DNA of 64,000 nucleotides from Pseudomonadota bacterium (GCA_023387815.1 JAEWHK010000049.1:6437-70436); one strand, 5' to 3'. Positions 49,233-58,431 are shown, counted from the stretch's first letter. Notes: generated from the sequence alone by a model not told the origin. Numbers and translations: made by a program.

Positions 49233-50174
49233 GTGACATCTCATTCCTCGCGCAAACTTTGTATTGCTGTCGCTCAGGTCGGCGGTATCGGTCTTAATGA
49301 ATCCCGTGATGCGGTCGTCAAAAGATTGATTGAACTGCTTCGCGACGCCAATGCGCGAGCAGCGAAATTCGTGGTATTTCCCGAATTGACTCTTACTACT
49401 TTTTTTCCACGCTATTGGATGAGCGAAGACGAAGCACAGGCCCGGTTCTTTGAACGCGAGATGCCAAATCAATCAGTGCAGCCACTGTTTGATGAGGCCA
49501 GAAATATGGGAATTGGTTTTTATCTCGGTTATGCCGAACTCACACCTGAAGGCGTTCCATACAACACCTCCATTCTTGTAAATGACAAGGGTGATATCGT
49601 TGGAAAGTACCGGAAGATCCATCTTCCGGGCCATGATGACCATAAGAAAGATGCGCCCTTTCAGCATCTGGAGAAAAAATTCTTCAGCGTCGGAGATGAG
49701 ACTTTCAATGTGTGGGATTGCATGCAGGCAAATATCGGCATGTGCCTCTGCAATGATCGCCGCTGGCCCGAAACCTGGCGCATGATGGCACTGCAGAGCG
49801 CGGAGATCGTCGTTTTGGGGTATAACACACCCTCCCAGAACATCCACTGGCCGGAACCTCCTCATCTGCGCATGCATCATCATCTGATCACACTGCAGGC
49901 AAGCGCCTATCAGAACAGCGTCTGGGCCGCAGCAGCGGCGAAGTGTGGAATGGAAGACGGGCACCACATGATTGGTGGATCGGTGATTGTTGCACCTACC
50001 GGCGAGATCGCGGCGCAGGCCAGCACTGAAGACGACGAAGTGATTGTTGTGAACGCTGACCTTGGGCTTGCGGAGGCATTCCAGAAAAACGTATTCGATT
50101 TCGAACGTCATCGGCGGCCAGAATTTTATAAATTGATTGGTGAAAGAACAGGACGCGGACCCGCATTGCGATAG
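49233..50174 (+). CDS. N-carbamoyl-D-amino-acid hydrolase (nitrilase superfamily)
   Basis: 313 residues from the GTG at 49233, with AAGGAC upstream and a start matching the family; an ATG at 49197 would add 12 residues. The catalytic triad is visible: Glu in FVVFPELTLTTFFPR (about 47), Lys in GKYRKIHLPGHDD (about 128), Cys in MCLCNDRRWPETWR (about 172), all as in the Agrobacterium D-carbamoylase. It releases free D-amino acid, CO2 and ammonia from the N-carbamoyl form. Together with the D-aminoacylase it gives this region a D-amino-acid theme. No hydantoinase gene is in the window. Confidence 0.9.
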   Translation: MTSHSSRKLCIAVAQVGGIGLNESRDAVVKRLIELLRDANARAAKFVVFPELTLTTFFPRYWMSEDEAQARFFEREMPNQSVQPLFDEARNMGIGFYLGYAELTPEGVPYNTSILVNDKGDIVGKYRKIHLPGHDDHKKDAPFQHLEKKFFSVGDETFNVWDCMQANIGMCLCNDRRWPETWRMMALQSAEIVVLGYNTPSQNIHWPEPPHLRMHHHLITLQASAYQNSVWAAAAAKCGMEDGHHMIGGSVIVAPTGEIAAQASTEDDEVIVVNADLGLAEAFQKNVFDFERHRRPEFYKLIGERTGRGPALR

Positions 50175-50205
50175 CGTTCAAACAGAACGCTACGATGAAA
50201 TCAAT

Positions 50206-51111
50206 TCAATCATCATCCAGTTCATCAAACCGCTTCACCAGATAATCAATCAGGGCCCGAACTGAAGGAATCTGTCCGCGCCGGGATGAAAATACGACGT
50301 GAATGATTTCACGGCGGGGCATCCAGTCCGGCAGGGGTCGGACCAGCGTACCTTGCGCCAGTTCATCACACACCATCAGCGTTGGCAGCTGCACAATACC
50401 CACGCCTGCGAGCGCAGCAATGCGCAGCGTGATCATGTCAGTTGTAATAAGGCGCGGTGTGTGATGAATCATGGCCTGCGCAGCATCGGGGCCGAACAGC
50501 GTCCAGGAAAACTGCTGCTGGGGCTGTCCCAATCCCAGGCTCGGCCAGTTTTCCAGATCAGCGGGTGCCGCTGGGGCCCCCAAACGACTGACCAGCTCGG
50601 GACTGGCAACCAGGCACTGACTTCGATCCGACAAAACGCGCATCACGAGATCACTATCCTGTATCGGAGGTGGTCTCACGCGAATTGCGATATCAATGGC
50701 TTCGGCAACCGGGTCCACGCGGCGGTTGGTTGCCTCGACCTGTACAGTGACCTGCGGATACATCGTCATAAAGTCGGCGATCATGCAGGCCACATTCACT
50801 TGCAATAAGGCAATCGGACAACTGATGCGAATGACTCCCCGTGGCTCTGCCCGGGTCATTTCAATGGCCGCCTGCGCAGCCTCTGCCTCGATCAGCATGG
50901 CTTTGCAGTGTTCGTAGAAGGTCTGGCCGATATCCGTCACGGCAAACTGACGCGTGGACCGATGAATCAGGCGCACGCCCAGATCTTCCTCGAGCTGACT
51001 GAGCTTGCGACTTAGCGTGGATTTGGGCATGCCCAGTGCCCGCCCTGCGGGAGCAAGACCCTTGTGGTCCACTATCTGTACGAAGTAATAGAGATTGTTC
51101 AGGTCTTGCAT
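50206..51111 (-). CDS. LysR-family transcriptional regulator (pirin-divergent type)
   Basis: 301 residues from the ATG at 51111 (family-consistent start DLNNLYYFVQIVDHKG; the frame extends to 51165). Helix-turn-helix GLAPAGRALGMPKSTLSRKLSQLEEDLGVRLIHRSTRQ (about 18-55), then the effector domain with ITTDMITLRIAALAGVGIVQLP. It belongs to the DsdC/AaeR-like group often found divergent from pirin-isochorismatase gene pairs. The only ribosome-site-like stretch is poor. A GTTCC-N6-GGAAC dyad stands between it and pirin. Confidence 0.88.
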   Translation of the reverse strand: MQDLNNLYYFVQIVDHKGLAPAGRALGMPKSTLSRKLSQLEEDLGVRLIHRSTRQFAVTDIGQTFYEHCKAMLIEAEAAQAAIEMTRAEPRGVIRISCPIALLQVNVACMIADFMTMYPQVTVQVEATNRRVDPVAEAIDIAIRVRPPPIQDSDLVMRVLSDRSQCLVASPELVSRLGAPAAPADLENWPSLGLGQPQQQFSWTLFGPDAAQAMIHHTPRLITTDMITLRIAALAGVGIVQLPTLMVCDELAQGTLVRPLPDWMPRREIIHVVFSSRRGQIPSVRALIDYLVKRFDELDDD

Positions 51112-51121
51112 GGCTTTTTTC

Positions 51122-51137
51122 GTTCCAATTATGGAAC
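51122..51137. promoter_or_regulatory. GTTCC-N6-GGAAC operator in the lysR/pirin intergenic region
   Basis: GTTCC (51122-51126), AATTAT, GGAAC (51133-51137), a perfect dyad; a further half-site GTTCCAA is at 51172-51178. It is located between the two divergent starts, consistent with LysR binding. Confidence 0.6.
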
Positions 51138-51216
51138 TCTGACTCCATATTTTATGTCTATCCAAACCTTCGTTCCAAGTTTATGATATCTATACTTTCT
51201 AAACAAGGAGATGGCA

Positions 51217-52092
51217 ATGAAAAAAGTACTTGGTGTCTATAGCGCACCACGCCCCCATTGGGTCGGTGATGGCTTTCCCGTCAGATCCATGTTCTCGTAT
51301 CAAAGTCACGCGAAACAGCTGAGTCCGTTTCTGTTGCTGGACTACGCCGGACCTGCCGACTTTGATTCAACCACGCATCAGCGCGGGGTAGGACAGCATC
51401 CCCACCGCGGTTTCGAGACGGTAACCATCGTCTACAAAGGCGAAGTCAGCCATCGCGATTCCACCGGAAAAGGCGGCACGATTGGTCCGGGTGATGTGCA
51501 ATGGATGACGGCGGGTGCCGGCATTCTGCACGAGGAATTTCACTCTGAAGCCTATGCCGAGAAAGGTGGTCCTTTTGAAATGGTTCAGCTGTGGGTCAAT
51601 CTGCCTGCCAAAGACAAAATGACGACACCAGGTTACCAGGCCATTGTGGATCGCGATATTCCTGTTGTCGCACTGCCCAACGAATCCGGCTCGGTCCGTG
51701 TTATTGCAGGTGAATATGCACAGCAAAAAGGCCCCGCCCATACGTATACGCCCATGCATGTCTGGGATATGCGCCTGAATCAGGGCAGTGTAACCGAGAT
51801 GGATGTGCCCGAAGGCTGGAACACTTCGCTGGTCGTATTGCGCGGAACGGTACTGGTCAATGGCGAAACGGTGGCACGCGAAGCACAACTTGTTGTGCTG
51901 GACAGCGCCGGAAAGCATGTGTCCATTGAGGCCAACAGTGATGCAGTTTTGCTGCTGCTCAGTGGCGAGCCTATTGATGAACCCATCGTTGGATATGGTC
52001 CGTTTGTGATGAACACCCAAAGTGAAATCACACAGGCCATCAGCGATTTCAACAGTGGGAAATTTGGTCGGATGTCACCAGCGACAGCCTGA
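51217..52092 (+). CDS. Pirin-family bicupin protein
   Basis: 291 residues from the ATG at 51217, six bases after AGGAG. Cupin 1 carries the metal motif QHPHRGFETVTIV (His-x-His near 54-56) and AGAGILHEEF (His-Glu near 99-101), the four ligands known in pirins; cupin 2 lies in the C-terminal half. Bacterial pirins such as YhhW act as quercetin 2,3-dioxygenases or redox-linked regulators, so a role in oxidative stress or detoxification of aromatics is plausible. The pirin, YcaC-like hydrolase and LysR gene form a common trio. Confidence 0.9.
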   Translation: MKKVLGVYSAPRPHWVGDGFPVRSMFSYQSHAKQLSPFLLLDYAGPADFDSTTHQRGVGQHPHRGFETVTIVYKGEVSHRDSTGKGGTIGPGDVQWMTAGAGILHEEFHSEAYAEKGGPFEMVQLWVNLPAKDKMTTPGYQAIVDRDIPVVALPNESGSVRVIAGEYAQQKGPAHTYTPMHVWDMRLNQGSVTEMDVPEGWNTSLVVLRGTVLVNGETVAREAQLVVLDSAGKHVSIEANSDAVLLLLSGEPIDEPIVGYGPFVMNTQSEITQAISDFNSGKFGRMSPATA

Positions 52093-52161
52093 CCAGCGTT
52101 CGACTGCGGTGGGCGTTTTGCTCATCGCAGAATTCTTTCCTTTACTACAAAGGAGTATCAC

Positions 52162-52791
52162 ATGACAACTGAATACAAACGTCTCGACAAGAGCCAGGCT
52201 GCCGTTCTGCTGGTTGACCATCAAACCGGACTGCTTTCTCTGGTCAGGGATATTGATCCTGACAAATTCAAGAACAATGTGCTGGCGCTGGCCGACCTGG
52301 CCAAGTACTTCGAACTCCCCACCATTCTGACTACCAGTTTTGAAGACGGCCCCAATGGTCCGCTGGTACCAGAGTTGATCGAAGCCTTTCCCAACGCGCC
52401 CTATATTCCGCGCCCGGGTCAGATCAATGCCTGGGATAACGAAGATTTCGTGAAGGCGATTGAAGCTACAGGCAAAAAACAGCTGATTATTGCAGGTGTG
52501 GTAACAGAAGTCTGCGTGGCCTTCCCTGCCCTTTCCGCAATCGAGGCCGGTTATGACGTTTTTGTAGTTACCGATGCATCCGGCACATTCAACGAAATCA
52601 CACGTCACTCTGCCTGGGATCGCATGTCTGCTGCCGGCGCACAATTGATGACATGGTTTGGACTGGCATGCGAATTACATCGCGATTGGCGTAACGATGT
52701 CGAAGGGCTGGGCCAATTGTTCTCCAATCATATCCCCGATTATCGAAATCTGATTACGAGTCATACCAAGCTCACATCAGGCAATAAATAA
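52162..52791 (+). CDS. ycaC: YcaC-like isochorismatase-superfamily hydrolase
   Basis: 209 residues. Motifs: AVLLVDHQTGLLSLVRD (catalytic Asp about 20), Lys near 80-110 and IIAGVVTEVCVAFPALSAIEAGYDV (nucleophile Cys about 118), a match to E. coli YcaC in length and sequence pattern. YcaC is an octameric hydrolase of unsettled substrate. AAAGGAG stands nine bases upstream of the ATG. It lies 69 bp after pirin and probably shares its transcript. Confidence 0.88.
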   Translation: MTTEYKRLDKSQAAVLLVDHQTGLLSLVRDIDPDKFKNNVLALADLAKYFELPTILTTSFEDGPNGPLVPELIEAFPNAPYIPRPGQINAWDNEDFVKAIEATGKKQLIIAGVVTEVCVAFPALSAIEAGYDVFVVTDASGTFNEITRHSAWDRMSAAGAQLMTWFGLACELHRDWRNDVEGLGQLFSNHIPDYRNLITSHTKLTSGNK

Positions 52792-52897
52792 ATAACCGAA
52801 TCACGCTCCTGTAAGGATGCTGACGCAGACAGATTTTCGCCAGCATCACGCATATACAAATGCATTAAGTATCTTTTGATCCTGATGAACACAATGT

Positions 52898-52918
52898 TTT
52901 AATGAACCTCTCATTAAA
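52898..52918. promoter_or_regulatory. 8-bp inverted repeat upstream of the sulfonate-type operon
   Basis: TTTAATGA (52898-52905), ACCTC, TCATTAAA (52911-52918). It is about 125 bp before the binding-protein start; no T-run follows, so a regulator site is more likely than a terminator. Confidence 0.4.
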
Positions 52919-52973
52919 TTCATTCGTGATCTCATCAACCGGATAGATCGAGTCATTTTCGCCATCACACTTG

Positions 52974-52987
52974 TGATAATAAACCCA
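52974..52987. promoter_or_regulatory. ATCACA-N2-TGTGAT palindrome
   Basis: ATCACA (52974-52979), CT, TGTGAT (52982-52987), 55 bp before the binding-protein start. It resembles half-sites bound by CRP/FNR-family proteins, but the spacing is too short for CRP. Confidence 0.35.
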
Positions 52988-53041
52988 GCATTATTTGGAC
53001 GAAAAACTTGATTGCCACGATGAGGCCGGTTCAATCGATAC

Positions 53042-54052
53042 ATGTACAAATCTGTTTTTCGCAAATTTCTTTTTTTCGTCTCCCTGTCGATCAGCAGTCT
53101 CGCGATGGCGGACGACGCTATTCCTCCCCATACCAAACTGGTGGTAGCGGATCAGAACGAAGCCTTGCAGACACTGATGAAATCGTCCGGTGAACAGACG
53201 CGTCTATCTTCGGATGTCAGTTACGCAAACTTCCTGGGTGGTCCCGCCATACTGGAGGCGTTCCGCGCGGGTGCCGTCGATCTGGCGGTCGTCGGCAACA
53301 CACCGCCAATTCAGGCGCAGGCGGCGGGAGAGAAACTGCCTATTGTCGCAGCCAGAACCAATACCGGGCTGGACTATCAGCTGGCGGTGCGTCCGGGCCT
53401 GAAAGTAAACAGTCTGAAGGAACTCAAAGGACTGAAGATTGCCTATGCCGAAGGAACCGGACGTCAGCCATTTGTCCTGTCTGCGTTAAAGCAGGCTGGG
53501 CTGACGAAAAGCGATGTCACGCTGATACCGCTGAGAGCCGGTGATTTTCCGACAGCAATTCGTACCGGACAAGTCGATGTTGCAGCCATCAATGAACCAC
53601 ATTTCAGTCGTTATCTGAAAGACTTTTCTGCGGAAAAGGCCAGCGCCCTGCCTGCTGCGGCCCAGGCCAATCTGCCCAGCAATACCTCTTACCTGTATGC
53701 CAGCGCCGCGGCACTCAAGGATCCGGCTCGATACGCTGCAATACGGCAGTTCGTGAGTCACTGGATCAGGGCAAATGACTGGTCAGTCAAACACCCGGAA
53801 CAATGGGTGGATGCGTATTACGTCAAAAATCAGAATCTGACGCAAGCCGATGGACTGGCTATTGTGAAGGCCGAAGGCGAAACGCTTTATCCACTGCTTT
53901 CTGAATCCATCGCCCCTCAGCAGAAACTGATCGATCTGATTTTCGAAGCGGGAGATCTGCCACAGAAACTGGATGCACGAGAAGAGTTTGATCTGCGTTT
54001 TGATGATGTAATTCGTGCGGCAGTGTCGACTCTTCCCACCGACAACAAATGA
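53042..54052 (+). CDS. ABC transporter binding protein, aliphatic sulfonate/nitrate type (SsuA-like)
   Basis: 336 residues. Signal peptide about 1-23 (FRKFLFFVSLSISSLAMA). The mature protein has family hallmarks GGPAILEAFRAGAVDLAVVGNTPPIQAQAAG (about 68-98), SLKELKGLKIAYAEGTGRQPFV (about 123-144) and VDVAAINEPH. It captures organosulfur compounds in the periplasm for the SsuC/SsuB-type importer encoded next. Start ATG at 53042 has no good ribosome site, though the signal peptide begins there. Confidence 0.85.
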   Translation: MYKSVFRKFLFFVSLSISSLAMADDAIPPHTKLVVADQNEALQTLMKSSGEQTRLSSDVSYANFLGGPAILEAFRAGAVDLAVVGNTPPIQAQAAGEKLPIVAARTNTGLDYQLAVRPGLKVNSLKELKGLKIAYAEGTGRQPFVLSALKQAGLTKSDVTLIPLRAGDFPTAIRTGQVDVAAINEPHFSRYLKDFSAEKASALPAAAQANLPSNTSYLYASAAALKDPARYAAIRQFVSHWIRANDWSVKHPEQWVDAYYVKNQNLTQADGLAIVKAEGETLYPLLSESIAPQQKLIDLIFEAGDLPQKLDAREEFDLRFDDVIRAAVSTLPTDNK

Positions 54053-54062
54053 GGTGACAGAA

Positions 54063-54941
54063 ATGAGCACACCTTTTGCCTATTCCACAGAGCCACATAG
54101 CGCCATTGCGGCTTCGATCCCTGCGGAGTACCCGAGTGAAACAAACAAATATGTAACTCGCCCTGCGCGCCCCCTGTTGCCCCGCAAGCTGGGGTTTTGG
54201 GGATTGCTCTGCGGACCGCTGGTTCTTTTACTGTTGTGGGAACTTGCCTCCCAGACCGGAGTATTGAGCCCCAGACAGCTGGCCTCTCCTTCCACTGCTC
54301 TGCTGACCGGCATCAGGCTAGTGGCCGATGGTTCACTGGCGGCTCATTTCTGGGCCTCCGCGCAGCGCGCCTATATTGGTTTATTTGCCGGTGTCACCAT
54401 TGGACTGGCACTCGCATTGGTGTCAGGACTGACTCAGGTTGGCGAAGCCAGTATTGACGGCCTGGTGCAGGTGAAGCGGGCTGTGCCCACCCTCGCATTG
54501 ATACCGCTGGCGATATTATGGCTGGGCATTGGGGAAGCCATGAAGATCACCCTGATCGCCAGCAGTGTGCTTGTGCCGGTGTATATCAACACACATGCGG
54601 CACTCAGAGGGATCGATATCCGCTATGTTGAGTTGGCACAAAGTACAGGTTTGAACAGAAGAGAATTCATTCGTCGTGTCGCATTGCCTGGGGCGCTACC
54701 TGGCTTTTTCACCGGTCTTAGGCTTGCTGTCACGACTTGCTGGACTGCCCTGGTTGTTCTCGAACAAATCAATACCACCGAGGGTATCGGTTACGTCATG
54801 AATCGGGCCCGCGACTATGGCCAGACAGACGCGATTGTTGTTGGATTGCTTATTTATGCGTTACTCGGGCTGGGCTCAGATGCACTGGTACGTCTATGGG
54901 AACGTAAGGCACTAAGCTACCGGAAGGCTATCGGATCATGA
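54063..54941 (+). CDS. ABC transporter permease, SsuC-like
   Basis: 292 residues from the ATG at 54063 (GAGGTGACAGAA upstream). Hydrophilic N-terminal tail of about 45 residues, then six membrane segments. The EAA loop, which contacts the ATPase, is visible as VELAQSTGLNRREFIRRVALPGALPGFFTGLR (about 200-231). It follows the binding protein by 10 bp and overlaps the ATPase gene by 4 bp. Inner-membrane import channel for sulfonates, nitrate/taurine-type or related organosulfur compounds. Confidence 0.87.
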   Translation: MSTPFAYSTEPHSAIAASIPAEYPSETNKYVTRPARPLLPRKLGFWGLLCGPLVLLLLWELASQTGVLSPRQLASPSTALLTGIRLVADGSLAAHFWASAQRAYIGLFAGVTIGLALALVSGLTQVGEASIDGLVQVKRAVPTLALIPLAILWLGIGEAMKITLIASSVLVPVYINTHAALRGIDIRYVELAQSTGLNRREFIRRVALPGALPGFFTGLRLAVTTCWTALVVLEQINTTEGIGYVMNRARDYGQTDAIVVGLLIYALLGLGSDALVRLWERKALSYRKAIGS

Positions 54942-55648
54942 GTCAACCTGCAATCAAAGTGGTTAACCTCTCTCGTCGGTTCGGACAACGCAGCGTACTG
55001 GACAGAATCAGCTTCGAGATCCAACCTGGCGAGTTTGTTGCGCTGATCGGCAAAAGCGGTTCAGGAAAAAGTACGCTCCTGCGGGCGCTGGGCAGACTGG
55101 ACGCTGAAGTGGCAGGCGAAGGTCACATCGACGTACCCAGCAATGTGTCGGTACTGTTTCAGGATTCCCGCCTGCTTCCCTGGGACACCGTCCTGCGTAA
55201 CGTAACGCTGGGTCTGCATGATGCCGATGTTGATGACAAGGCCCGGCAGGCATTGGCCAGCGTTGGTCTGGAAGGACGCGAACGGGCATGGCCCAACGCC
55301 CTCTCCGGAGGAGAGCAGCAGCGCGTGGCGCTGGCTCGCTCGCTGGTCAGGCAACCCGATCTATTGCTGGCCGACGAACCCTTCGGGGCGCTCGATGCAC
55401 TGACTCGTCTTCGTATGCAGTGGTTGCTACTGGACCTGGTACGCATACACCGCCCTGCTGTCGTGCTGGTTACCCATGACGTTGAAGAAGCGATTGTACT
55501 GGCTGACCGGGTGATGGTAATGAACGCAGGGCGTATCACACTTGACCAGAAAATTTCCATTTCCCATCCCCGCCGCAAGAACCGTCAGGCGTTTGACGAA
55601 CTGCGCGACCAGTTGCTGACTGCCCTCGGCGTCCCCGAACTGGCATAA
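54938..55648 (+). CDS. ABC transporter ATP-binding protein, SsuB-like
   Basis: 236 residues. Walker A GKSGSGKST (about 37-45), Q-loop VLFQDSRLLPW, signature LSGGEQQ (about 126), Walker B LLLADEPFGALD (about 144-155) and H-loop THDVEEA. The combination ADEPFGALD plus the DSRLLPW Q-loop is typical of SsuB/TauB. 4-bp overlap with the permease gene and 23 bp before a flavin monooxygenase gene. Confidence 0.9.
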   Translation: MSQPAIKVVNLSRRFGQRSVLDRISFEIQPGEFVALIGKSGSGKSTLLRALGRLDAEVAGEGHIDVPSNVSVLFQDSRLLPWDTVLRNVTLGLHDADVDDKARQALASVGLEGRERAWPNALSGGEQQRVALARSLVRQPDLLLADEPFGALDALTRLRMQWLLLDLVRIHRPAVVLVTHDVEEAIVLADRVMVMNAGRITLDQKISISHPRRKNRQAFDELRDQLLTALGVPELA

Positions 55649-55671
55649 CCCCTCTTACAGCAGGCATTGTC

Positions 55672-57030
55672 ATGACTCAGAAAAGCATCCATCTTAATCT
55701 CTTCGTACACGGCCGCGGCCATCATGAAGCCGGTTGGCGGCATCCACGGGCTACACGTCAGGCGCTGACAGATATTGGTTATTACCAATCACTTGCAAAG
55801 AAAGCAGAAGAAGGAAAGTTTGATTCAATCTTCTTTGCTGACGGACTCGCGCTCACTGAAGGAATCGGTCATGTCGCAGGTGGTGCCCTTGAACCATTGA
55901 CAACGATCGCCGCGATGGCTGCCGCAACGCGCCACATTGGCTTTGTTGCAACGGCCTCAACAACCTACTACGAACCCTTCAATCTCGCGCGCCTGTTTGC
56001 CTCACTTGACCACATCACAAAAGGCCGCGTGGGATGGAACATCGTGACGTCCTGGGCGCGAGGTGCGAATCAGAATTTCGGGATTGACACACAGCCTCTG
56101 CATGCTGATCGCTACGAGCGCGCCTATGATTTTGTGGAGGCGGCACTTAAGCTCTGGGACAGCTGGGCCGAAGATGCAATTGCCGATAATCAGGACGACG
56201 CCGTGTACGCTCGCACAGAACGCATCCGCGCAATCAATCATGTCGGCAAGCATATCAAAGTGGCAGGCCCACTGAACATCTCACGCAGTCCGCAGGGCCG
56301 GCCCGTGCTGGTGCAGGCGGGGTCTTCTGCCACAGGAATACAGTTTGCCGCGCGCTATGCCGAGGCCGTTTTTACCGCCCATCTGGAAAAGCGCACAGCT
56401 GCTGCCTTTTACGAAGAACTGAAGACTGAAGCCATCAAACAGGGCCGTTCACCCGAGCAGGTCGTTGTCCTCCCTGGAATCAGTCCTGTTATTGGTTCCA
56501 CGGATGAAGAAGCATTACGCACCTGGAACGAATTGAACGAACTGACCGACCCGCAGGTCGGACTCACTCGTTTGTCCGACCGTTTTGGCGGACACGACTT
56601 CTCGCATCTGGACCTGGATCAGATCGTAACCCCTGACGACTTTCCAGACCCAAATTCGGTCCAGGCAGCAAAAAGCCGCGCCGTGGTAATCACGGGGCTG
56701 GTAGCACGCGAACGCCTGACTTTACGTCAACTGCTGCATCAGCTTGCAGGAGCTCGCGGGCATTTTACGCTGGCAGGCTCTCCCGAGCGTATCGCTGATA
56801 CGATTGAAGACTGGGTCCGGAGTCGCGCGGCGGATGGTTTTAACGTGATGCCGCCTGTACTGCCTGGTCATCTGGACGATTTTGTCGAATATGTCGTTCC
56901 TCTTCTGCAGAAAAAAGGATTATTTCGCAGGGAGTACGACTCGGACACACTGCGCGGGCATTATGGCCTGGCGCCCGTGCCCAGCCATTGGACAGAGAAC
57001 GAATCGCAACTCATATCCAGACGGGCGTAA
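55672..57030 (+). CDS. LLM-class FMN-dependent monooxygenase (NtaA/SnaA/DszA family)
   Basis: 452 residues, the family length. Opening KSIHLNLFVHGRGHHEAGWRHP, EGKFDSIFFADGLAL, ASTTYYEPFNLARLFASLDHITKGRVGWNIVTSW (about 100-133) and GRPVLVQAGSSATGIQFAARYAEAVFT (about 213-239) are the hallmark blocks. These two-component enzymes use FMNH2 and O2 to cleave sulfonates, sulfones or chelators such as nitrilotriacetate. With an SsuABC-type importer directly upstream, sulfur scavenging from an organosulfur compound is the best guess. No FMN reductase gene is adjacent. Confidence 0.88.
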   Translation: MTQKSIHLNLFVHGRGHHEAGWRHPRATRQALTDIGYYQSLAKKAEEGKFDSIFFADGLALTEGIGHVAGGALEPLTTIAAMAAATRHIGFVATASTTYYEPFNLARLFASLDHITKGRVGWNIVTSWARGANQNFGIDTQPLHADRYERAYDFVEAALKLWDSWAEDAIADNQDDAVYARTERIRAINHVGKHIKVAGPLNISRSPQGRPVLVQAGSSATGIQFAARYAEAVFTAHLEKRTAAAFYEELKTEAIKQGRSPEQVVVLPGISPVIGSTDEEALRTWNELNELTDPQVGLTRLSDRFGGHDFSHLDLDQIVTPDDFPDPNSVQAAKSRAVVITGLVARERLTLRQLLHQLAGARGHFTLAGSPERIADTIEDWVRSRAADGFNVMPPVLPGHLDDFVEYVVPLLQKKGLFRREYDSDTLRGHYGLAPVPSHWTENESQLISRRA

Positions 57031-57084
57031 GTGAGGCTATTGCTGGATGGTGACGGCGCAATACTAAGAACTACAATTTCTCAA

Positions 57085-58431
57085 TTACAACGACGCTCCC
57101 AGCTCAATCGGACTGCCATCGCTGAAACGCGAATAACGGAAACGATGAAGGTTATGTCCGACATCGTTGCCCTGAATCAGGTCTGCAATCACCCGTCCCA
57201 TTCCTGGTCCGATGCCGAAGCCATGGCCGCTCATACCGGTAGCCACCACAAGGCCTTCGATTGCAGGGATGCGGTCGACGATAGGGACGGCGTCAGGCAT
57301 GATATCAATCATGCCCGCCCAGGTCTTTTTGAAACTCACTTTTCCGACCTGCGGAAACAACTGCGCAAATCGTTGTGTCATCGATTTCAAATGTGAGTCG
57401 TCCGCAGCCGGATTCAGCACACGCACGGCCTCAAAAGGACTGGTGGAATCGGCGGTCCAGTTGCGAGGCGTTCTCCATCCGTCAGGATAGCCTGCCGGTG
57501 CCCACAGAGAGAAACTGGTTCCCAACGGATCGGCTTTCAGCGCTGGAAAATATTTGCCTGCATGCCGAAAGGCATCGGGCCCCAGGTAAAGCTGGTGACT
57601 GGCTGCAGGCGCCAGGGTATAACCGCCATCCTGCCTGCGTCGAAAAGCGAGGGATTTTTCCACGGCGGCACCAGCATGCACTTCCGGAACAGCTTCGGTA
57701 GCAGCCACGGTTGCCCGCACGCTCAATTGCGGAATTGTGACGCCGTGTTTGCGCAGAAAGAGGGACGACCAGGCGCCGCCAGCCATGAGCACCATCGAAC
57801 TTGCAATAATTCCCTTCTCAGTCCAGACGCCAGTTACGGCTCCGGCCGAGACATCGAGTTCTCGTGCTGCGCAGTTTTCCACAATGGTTACACCTGTACG
57901 CGCAGCGAGGCGGGCAAGTGCCGGCACGGCGAGCCAGGGCTCGGCCCGCATGTCAGACGGCGTGGTGAGCGCACCCTTGTACCGGATCGACATTCCATCT
58001 ATCACGTCTGAAATGGCATTGGCATCTACTATTCTGCTATCTACACCATGCGCTGTGGCTATTTTCAGGTATTCCTCAAACTCGGCCATTTCCCTGTCGG
58101 TACTGGCCAGATAGGTGACACCGGTTCGAATAAGGCCGAAGTCCTCTTCGCATTCCCTCGCCAGTTCCTGCCACAGACGCTCTGATTCGATCATGATGGG
58201 CAGCTCGGCTTCATCCCTGCCCTGCTTGCGTATCCATCCCCAGTTGCGTGAGGATTGCTCTGCCGCAACCCGACCCTTTTCCAATACCGTTACCGAGATG
58301 CCCTGCCTGGCAAGAAAAATGGCAGTTGAAATTCCAATCACCCCGCCACCAATGATCACCACCTCGGACGTTTTCGGCAATGGATTGCCATAGACAATGG
58401 GATTCGTTTCTGAAAAGGGAAAGTCGTTCAA
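57085..58431 (-). CDS. FAD-dependent oxidoreductase (DAO/DadA-like)
   Basis: 448 residues from a TTG at 58431 with AGGAT eight bases upstream; no in-frame ATG with a site exists nearby. N-terminal Rossmann fold TSEVVIIGGGVIGISTAIFLARQGISVTVLEKG (about 21-53), followed by SSRNWGWIRKQGRDEAELPI, a feature of the DAO-family subgroup, and GLVVATGMSGHGFGIGPGMGRVIADL (about 398-423) closing the FAD site. DAO enzymes oxidise amines or D-amino acids. Its convergent position next to the sulfur operon gives no substrate hint, though the D-amino-acid cluster is 7 kb away. Confidence 0.83.
   Translation of the reverse strand: MNDFPFSETNPIVYGNPLPKTSEVVIIGGGVIGISTAIFLARQGISVTVLEKGRVAAEQSSRNWGWIRKQGRDEAELPIMIESERLWQELARECEEDFGLIRTGVTYLASTDREMAEFEEYLKIATAHGVDSRIVDANAISDVIDGMSIRYKGALTTPSDMRAEPWLAVPALARLAARTGVTIVENCAARELDVSAGAVTGVWTEKGIIASSMVLMAGGAWSSLFLRKHGVTIPQLSVRATVAATEAVPEVHAGAAVEKSLAFRRRQDGGYTLAPAASHQLYLGPDAFRHAGKYFPALKADPLGTSFSLWAPAGYPDGWRTPRNWTADSTSPFEAVRVLNPAADDSHLKSMTQRFAQLFPQVGKVSFKKTWAGMIDIMPDAVPIVDRIPAIEGLVVATGMSGHGFGIGPGMGRVIADLIQGNDVGHNLHRFRYSRFSDGSPIELGASL

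Noticed and set aside
52806..52851. GATGCTG/CAGCATC hairpin after the YcaC-like gene as a terminator
   Set aside because: Stem of only 7 bp with a long loop and no T-run; not strong enough to list.
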